In this document: positions 6,308 to 9,267 of the stretch, in pieces | How positions within the stretch are numbered: position 1 is the stretch's first letter | Layout of the letters: the number at the start of each line of letters is the position of its first letter | Origin: an uncultured Bacilli bacterium | GTDB lineage: Bacteria > Bacillota_I > Bacilli_A > RF39 > UBA660 | Direction of reading: 5' to 3' | Assembly (NCBI GenBank): GCA_947628325.1 | Contig: CANQZL010000051.1 | Location: 1 to 9,267, forward strand | DNA: 9,267 nt | Notes under the pieces: model-generated | The model's input: only the letters and a program-made list of their open reading frames with translations | What the model was told of the DNA's origin: nothing | Database searches by the model: none | Program-made: the position numbers and the translations under genes

Positions 6308-6532
6308 TCATATGTTAACTAAAATTACATCTTCCCCTATTTTAGTTATATCATCAAAAGATATTTTAGCATCGGAAGTTGAAACAATAAATTTTTTTAA
6401 ACTTTTCTTTTCTTCAATAAGTAAATAGATTATTCTACCTTGATTATTAATTTCAGCGTCAATAATACGACCAATTTTTCGACCATCTTTAACACTTATT
6501 ATATCTTTAGCTTGTAAATCAGATAAAAACAT
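6308..6532 (-). CDS. ylmC: YlmC/YmxH-family PRC-barrel protein linked to sporulation
   Basis: A 74-residue protein that fills one PRC-barrel-like beta domain: FLSDLQAKDIISVKDGRKIGRIIDAEINN, then GRIIYLLIEE and a final DDITKIGEDVILVNI strand, where the family is typically conserved. Biochemical role is unknown. The assignment rests on this sequence pattern and on position: ylmC follows sigG closely in B. subtilis, and here it lies 37 bases after sigG. ATG 6532 has AAGGTGG (6537-6543) upstream. It ends in TGA and is followed 25 bases later by lspA. No membrane segment or signal peptide. The family name is well supported, the function is not. Confidence 0.82.
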   Translation of the reverse strand: MFLSDLQAKDIISVKDGRKIGRIIDAEINNQGRIIYLLIEEKKSLKKFIVSTSDAKISFDDITKIGEDVILVNI

Positions 6533-6569
6533 ATAACCACCTTATTAATTATATGTTTTTTTTAGATCT

Positions 6570-7343
6570 TTAAGCTACAAACTTTTTAATATTTTCTAAG
6601 GCTGTTTTTTCAATACGAGATACTTGAGCTTGTGAAATATTCAATTCATCACTTAATTCAGTTTGGGTTTTTCCCATAATATATCTACTATAAATAATAG
6701 TTCTTTCTCTTTCTTTTAATTTACTTAAAGCTTTTTTTAATGATAGTAAAGTTTCTTTATCATATTCAGCTTTAGGAGTAGCTATTTGATCAAGAAGATA
6801 TATTGTATCTCCCCCATCATTATATATTGGGGTATGAATACTAATTGGTTCTTTTAAGGAAGTTAAAGCATATGATATAAAGTATTCTTCGATTCCTAAA
6901 GTATCAGCAATTTCTTTATTAGTAGGTTCTTTGCCATAGGTATTATAATATTTTTCTTTGTAAGTAATTATTTTATAGGCTATATCTTTAGTACTTCTAC
7001 TTACTCTAATAGGAGTTTCATCTCTAAATGCTCGTAATATTTCTCCTTTTATTAAAAAGACAGCATAGGTACTAAAACAAACATTTAAACTCAAATCAAA
7101 GTTATCTATAGCTTTAAGTAAACCAATACAACCTATTTGAAACATATCATTTATGTTATTTTCATTAGTTTTAAATCTTTTTAAAATACTTAAAACTAAT
7201 TTTAAATTACCTTCTACTAATTTATCTTTGGCTTCTTTATTACCATTATGATATTCTTTAAATAGTTCAATCATTTCTTCATTAGTTAAAGTTTTTAAAG
7301 TACTTGTGTTAATGCCTGATATTTCAACTTTTTTTCCATACAT
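6570..7343 (-). CDS. sigG: Sporulation sigma factor SigG (forespore, late)
   Basis: RNA polymerase sigma-70 family subunit that directs late gene expression in the engulfed forespore. The 257-residue protein begins KKVEISGINTS, the SigG signature of B. subtilis (KVEICGVDTS), followed by region 2 (LVEGNLKLVLSILKRF at 42-57, DMFQIGCIGLLKAIDNFD at 66-83, CFSTYAV at 89-95, ETPIRVSRS at 109-117), region 3 (KEPTNKEIADTLG), the SigF/G-type IYNDGGD motif (173-179) and region 4 with helix-turn-helix GKTQTELSDELNISQAQVSRIEK (224-246). ATG 7343 has AAAGGAG (7352-7358) 8 bases upstream; the in-frame GTG at 7361 lies upstream of that site and is unlikely. One departure is AVFLIKGEI where SigG normally reads AVPMIIGEI. 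First gene of sigG-ylmC-lspA-rluD. The leader hairpin is listed separately. Its presence implies an endospore former. Confidence 0.96.
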   Translation of the reverse strand: MYGKKVEISGINTSTLKTLTNEEMIELFKEYHNGNKEAKDKLVEGNLKLVLSILKRFKTNENNINDMFQIGCIGLLKAIDNFDLSLNVCFSTYAVFLIKGEILRAFRDETPIRVSRSTKDIAYKIITYKEKYYNTYGKEPTNKEIADTLGIEEYFISYALTSLKEPISIHTPIYNDGGDTIYLLDQIATPKAEYDKETLLSLKKALSKLKERERTIIYSRYIMGKTQTELSDELNISQAQVSRIEKTALENIKKFVA

Positions 7344-7391
7344 ATAAAAAACTCCTTTCACCTTTAATTAAGGGGTAAAAGAAGTTTTTTT
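7344..7391 (-). terminator. Terminator-like hairpin that contains the sigG Shine-Dalgarno
   Basis: In minus-strand RNA, 7374-7390 pairs with 7346-7362 over 17 bp (two G-U pairs), closing on an A/U-rich loop. The 3' arm ends in six U directly before the sigG AUG, as in an intrinsic terminator for the matrix-protein gene that ends at 7397. The sigG Shine-Dalgarno (7352-7358) is completely inside the 3' arm, so read-through RNA would hide it. I find no convincing sigG promoter in the 53-bp gap. Confidence 0.72.
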
Positions 7392-7396
7392 ATTCA

Positions 7397-8104
7397 TTAA
7401 TTTTTATCTGTTATTGAAACATCAGTTTCCCAATATTCTTTATAAGCATCAAACTGAACTGTTTCGATATGGAATGTTAAATTATAAGAAGCTCCATCAT
7501 ATTTATTACCTGTTGAATTACAAATAGTTGTATTATTTTCTGTTGAACATTGATAATCATTAGCTACATTTTTATTATATGTAACAGAGTTAATTAGTGA
7601 TGTTGATACTTCATTTGGAGCTAATTTATATTTGTAATAGTAATATCCTGAACTTACAAGATTAGTATCAGAATGGCTTGTATCATCTTCAAAGAATTTA
7701 CTATCTTTAATCCAATTGCCATCTTCACTAAAATTAATTATTGCATATCTTGCTTTACCTGAAGATAAACCATTACATATTGCTATATCAGATGAATCAT
7801 CACTACAAGTTTCGTAAACATTTAAATTATCACCTGTTGCAGAAGTCCATTTTTCTTCATACCATACTCGTACGGCCATATCTACTGTACCAGTATTAGT
7901 TACTTTAATTGTTTTATCTGTAGTATTACCAGGAACCCAATTATCAGGACTGACGAATTCTTCATCTACTTTAATTTGAAATTTTCCTGATTTAAATAAG
8001 TTTTCAAAAGTTGTTACTGAATTAAAATAAGCAAATGTTACACCAACTACACCTACAACTACTAATAAAATTATTATTGCTATTAAAGATTTTTTATTTT
8101 TCAT
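7397..8104 (-). CDS. TasA/BsaA/CalY-like secreted matrix protein with SipW-type signal peptide
   Basis: Predicted exported protein of the TasA family, which forms extracellular fibres in biofilms and spore-associated matrix in Bacillus and the BsaA pili-like polymer in Clostridium perfringens. The 235-residue protein starts MKNKK, has a hydrophobic core (7-22), and the typical VTFAYFNS junction (22-29), with cleavage expected after Ala25 by a SipW-type ER-like signal peptidase; no such peptidase is in the window. The mature part has the family pattern GKFQIKVDEEF then PGNTTDKTIKVTNTGTVDMAVRV (about 59-81), a beta-rich domain. Four cysteines occur in two similar short loops (C-x9-C-N and C-x8-C-N). 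ATG 8104 has AGG 8 bases upstream (8113-8115). Immediately upstream of sigG in the same direction, so possibly expressed with sporulation or matrix genes; that link is inference. The exact family member is not certain. Confidence 0.8.
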   Translation of the reverse strand: MKNKKSLIAIIILLVVVGVVGVTFAYFNSVTTFENLFKSGKFQIKVDEEFVSPDNWVPGNTTDKTIKVTNTGTVDMAVRVWYEEKWTSATGDNLNVYETCSDDSSDIAICNGLSSGKARYAIINFSEDGNWIKDSKFFEDDTSHSDTNLVSSGYYYYKYKLAPNEVSTSLINSVTYNKNVANDYQCSTENNTTICNSTGNKYDGASYNLTFHIETVQFDAYKEYWETDVSITDKN

Positions 8105-8134
8105 TTACCACACCTACTCCATTACTCTATACTA

Positions 8135-8143
8135 ATTATAACA
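8135..8143 (-). promoter_or_regulatory. Extended -10 promoter of the TasA-like gene
   Basis: Minus-strand TGTTATAAT is a perfect extended -10 (TGnTATAAT, -10 at 8135-8140). No good -35 lies 16-18 bp upstream. Predicted leader about 24 bases. The intergenic gap 8105-8238 otherwise holds only the terminator of the glycohydrolase gene. Confidence 0.55.
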
Positions 8144-8220
8144 GATTTTTTTATAATAAGGGAAGTATTATTGATTATTTCTTAGTAATGTGTAAACTAT
8201 GTCAATTAAATTTAAACAAT

Positions 8221-8243
8221 ATAAAAATAGGTTTTCACCTATT
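8221..8243 (-). terminator. Terminator of the ADP-ribosylglycohydrolase gene
   Basis: In minus-strand RNA a 7-bp stem AAUAGGU/ACCUAUU (8226-8232 with 8237-8243) closes on a GAAA tetraloop and runs into a U-tract. The 5' arm includes the TAG stop. It isolates this gene from the TasA-like gene. Confidence 0.75.
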
Positions 8244-9177
8244 CATATTTATTTTCACTAAATTCTTCAAAGATATCTAGTAAATAGTCTTTACGAGCAA
8301 TGGTATCTTTCCATTCATTTGGAATACTTTCATAACCATAAATAATACCAGTAAGGCCACCTGTTAAAGCAGCTATTGTATCAGTATCTCCTCCTAAATT
8401 AGTAGCTCCAATAATAGATTCTTTATAATTTTCAGATTTTAAAGTAACCCATATACAAGCTTCTAATGAATCGAGAACATATCCTGTAGATTTAATATCA
8501 TTAATTTTTAATTTACTTATATCTTCTTTTAATAAACGTTCATATACTTTTTGAGTTTCATCACTAAACATTGAGTAATCTACACATTTAATCATATTAT
8601 AAGCTGAGTATTTATCTTTACCAGTAAGTAAAAACATGGCATATCTTACATATATATAGCAACCCATAATACTTATTTCATGAGCATGGGTAATTGAGGA
8701 AACATTTTTTACTAATTCAACTATTTCTAATTCTTTTAAACTTTTTTCTAAAGCATAATAAGCAAGGGGTAAGATTCTCATTAGCGAACCATTTCCATTA
8801 GAATTAATATCAGTTAAACCACATTTTGTTGGATCTTCTCTATTTTCTTCAAATCTATCTATTGCTTTAGCACAAGTACTTCCCATTCCTACTACTTCAC
8901 CAATTGCGGTATATGAAGCATGATTTTTCCAAGCAGAAAATTTAAGGGCTATATCAAAATAATCAACTTTATTTTTTAAATTAATTGAATCTATAGTCGC
9001 AATAAGCATTGAAGTATCATCACTCCAAGTTCCTGGAGGAATGTCATAAGTTTCATTACCAATCATCTTAGTAACAGGATTTTTTAATAGCTCTTCACGA
9101 CTTTTAAATTCTACAGGTAAGCCAAAAGCATCCCCTATTGCAAAGCCCATCAATCCGCCAAGATATTCTAACTTCAT
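8239..9177 (-). CDS. ADP-ribosylglycohydrolase-family (DraG/ARH-like) protein
   Basis: Predicted magnesium-dependent hydrolase that removes ADP-ribose from proteins or related small molecules in the cytoplasm. The 312-residue, all-helical protein carries the family marks GDAFGLPVEF (15-24), the metal site GTWSDDTSM (49-57, Asp53, Asp54, Thr55), NGSLMRILPLAY (129-140), SSITHAHEISIMGCYIYVRYAMF (160-182, paired His164 and His166) and the second metal site NLGGDTDTIAALTGGLTGIIYG (260-281, Asp264, Asp266, Thr267). All metal ligands are present, so it should be active. ATG 9177 has GGGTGA/AGGTGG upstream (9182-9191); an in-frame GTG at 9189 overlaps the Shine-Dalgarno and is rejected. Monocistronic with its own promoter and terminator. 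No ADP-ribosyltransferase is in the window, so the substrate and any toxin-antitoxin role are open; a housekeeping or nucleotide-salvage role is equally possible. Confidence 0.92.
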   Translation of the reverse strand: MKLEYLGGLMGFAIGDAFGLPVEFKSREELLKNPVTKMIGNETYDIPPGTWSDDTSMLIATIDSINLKNKVDYFDIALKFSAWKNHASYTAIGEVVGMGSTCAKAIDRFEENREDPTKCGLTDINSNGNGSLMRILPLAYYALEKSLKELEIVELVKNVSSITHAHEISIMGCYIYVRYAMFLLTGKDKYSAYNMIKCVDYSMFSDETQKVYERLLKEDISKLKINDIKSTGYVLDSLEACIWVTLKSENYKESIIGATNLGGDTDTIAALTGGLTGIIYGYESIPNEWKDTIARKDYLLDIFEEFSENKYE

Positions 9178-9197
9178 GATATCACCCACCTATTTCA

Positions 9198-9226
9198 ATT
9201 ATACTATATTTTTACATTATTGTTAA
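9198..9226 (-). promoter_or_regulatory. Promoter of the ADP-ribosylglycohydrolase gene
   Basis: Minus-strand TTAACA (9221-9226), 17-bp spacer, TATAAT (9198-9203): eleven of twelve consensus positions. A second TTGACA lies at 9235-9240 without a well-placed -10. The predicted start is at about 9191, at the edge of the Shine-Dalgarno. Confidence 0.65.
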
Positions 9227-9267
9227 CTTTTTATTGTCAAATATATAACTAAATATATGTAAAGTAC

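Noticed and set aside
6302..6310. TGATATAAT (minus) as an internal promoter for lspA
   Set aside because: Start of transcription would fall within the lspA Shine-Dalgarno and there is no -35; short operon spacing explains expression better.
6548..6553. TATAAT (minus) as an internal promoter for ylmC
   Set aside because: Same problem: transcription would begin on the Shine-Dalgarno, and no -35 is present.
8035..8280. Plus-strand open frame across the gap between the TasA-like and glycohydrolase genes
   Set aside because: Runs antisense through the signal peptide region, a promoter and a terminator; no ribosome site.
1..9267. Mollicute-type genetic code (TGA = Trp)
   Set aside because: Several genes end cleanly at TGA and tryptophan is coded by TGG throughout.

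Overview
The window is a very AT-rich stretch from a low-GC Gram-positive bacterium. It carries the late sporulation sigma factor sigG with its usual partner ylmC, a Bacillus-type lexA, lspA followed by an RluD-family pseudouridine synthase, and a TasA/BsaA-like matrix protein with a SipW-type leader. TGA acts as a stop (for example in the 44-residue gene and in ylmC) and tryptophan is TGG, so the standard bacterial code applies and a Mycoplasma-type code does not. An uncultured, spore-forming gut member of the Bacilli/Erysipelotrichia/RF39 type would fit, but that placement is inference. I see no insertion sequence, prophage, CRISPR array, tRNA or rRNA. The layout looks chromosomal.

Layout, left to right. 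Positions 1-1049 (minus) hold the N-terminal two thirds of a transketolase that runs off the left edge. Positions 1132-2271 (minus) encode an MGDG-synthase-type (UgtP-like) glycolipid glycosyltransferase. Positions 2347-2481 (minus) hold a 44-residue single-pass membrane protein with its own promoter and terminator. It is divergent from lexA (2609-3229, plus), and the two share a 127-bp control region with two LexA-like operators. Positions 3261-4424 (minus) encode a rhomboid protease that converges on lexA through a shared bidirectional terminator. Positions 4628-4963 (plus) encode a small four-helix membrane protein of unknown role whose end overlaps the end of the RluD-family gene. Positions 4932-7343 (minus) form an apparent operon, transcribed sigG - ylmC - lspA - rluD-like. 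Immediately upstream lies the TasA/BsaA-like gene (7397-8104, minus), separated from sigG by a long hairpin that contains the sigG ribosome binding site. Positions 8239-9177 (minus) encode an ADP-ribosylglycohydrolase-family protein with its own promoter and terminator.

How the parts work together. The lexA region looks like a compact SOS module. LexA appears to control itself and a tiny membrane protein driven by a perfect consensus promoter (TTGACA, 17-bp spacer, TATAAT) whose spacer holds a LexA-like box. This matches the position of yneA in Bacillus and sosA in Staphylococcus (SOS-induced division inhibitors), but the protein is much smaller and is not visibly homologous. The sigG region appears to be controlled at translation as well as transcription, because any transcript reading in from the matrix-protein gene would fold the sigG Shine-Dalgarno into a 17-bp stem. 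These two regions are the most interesting parts of the window.
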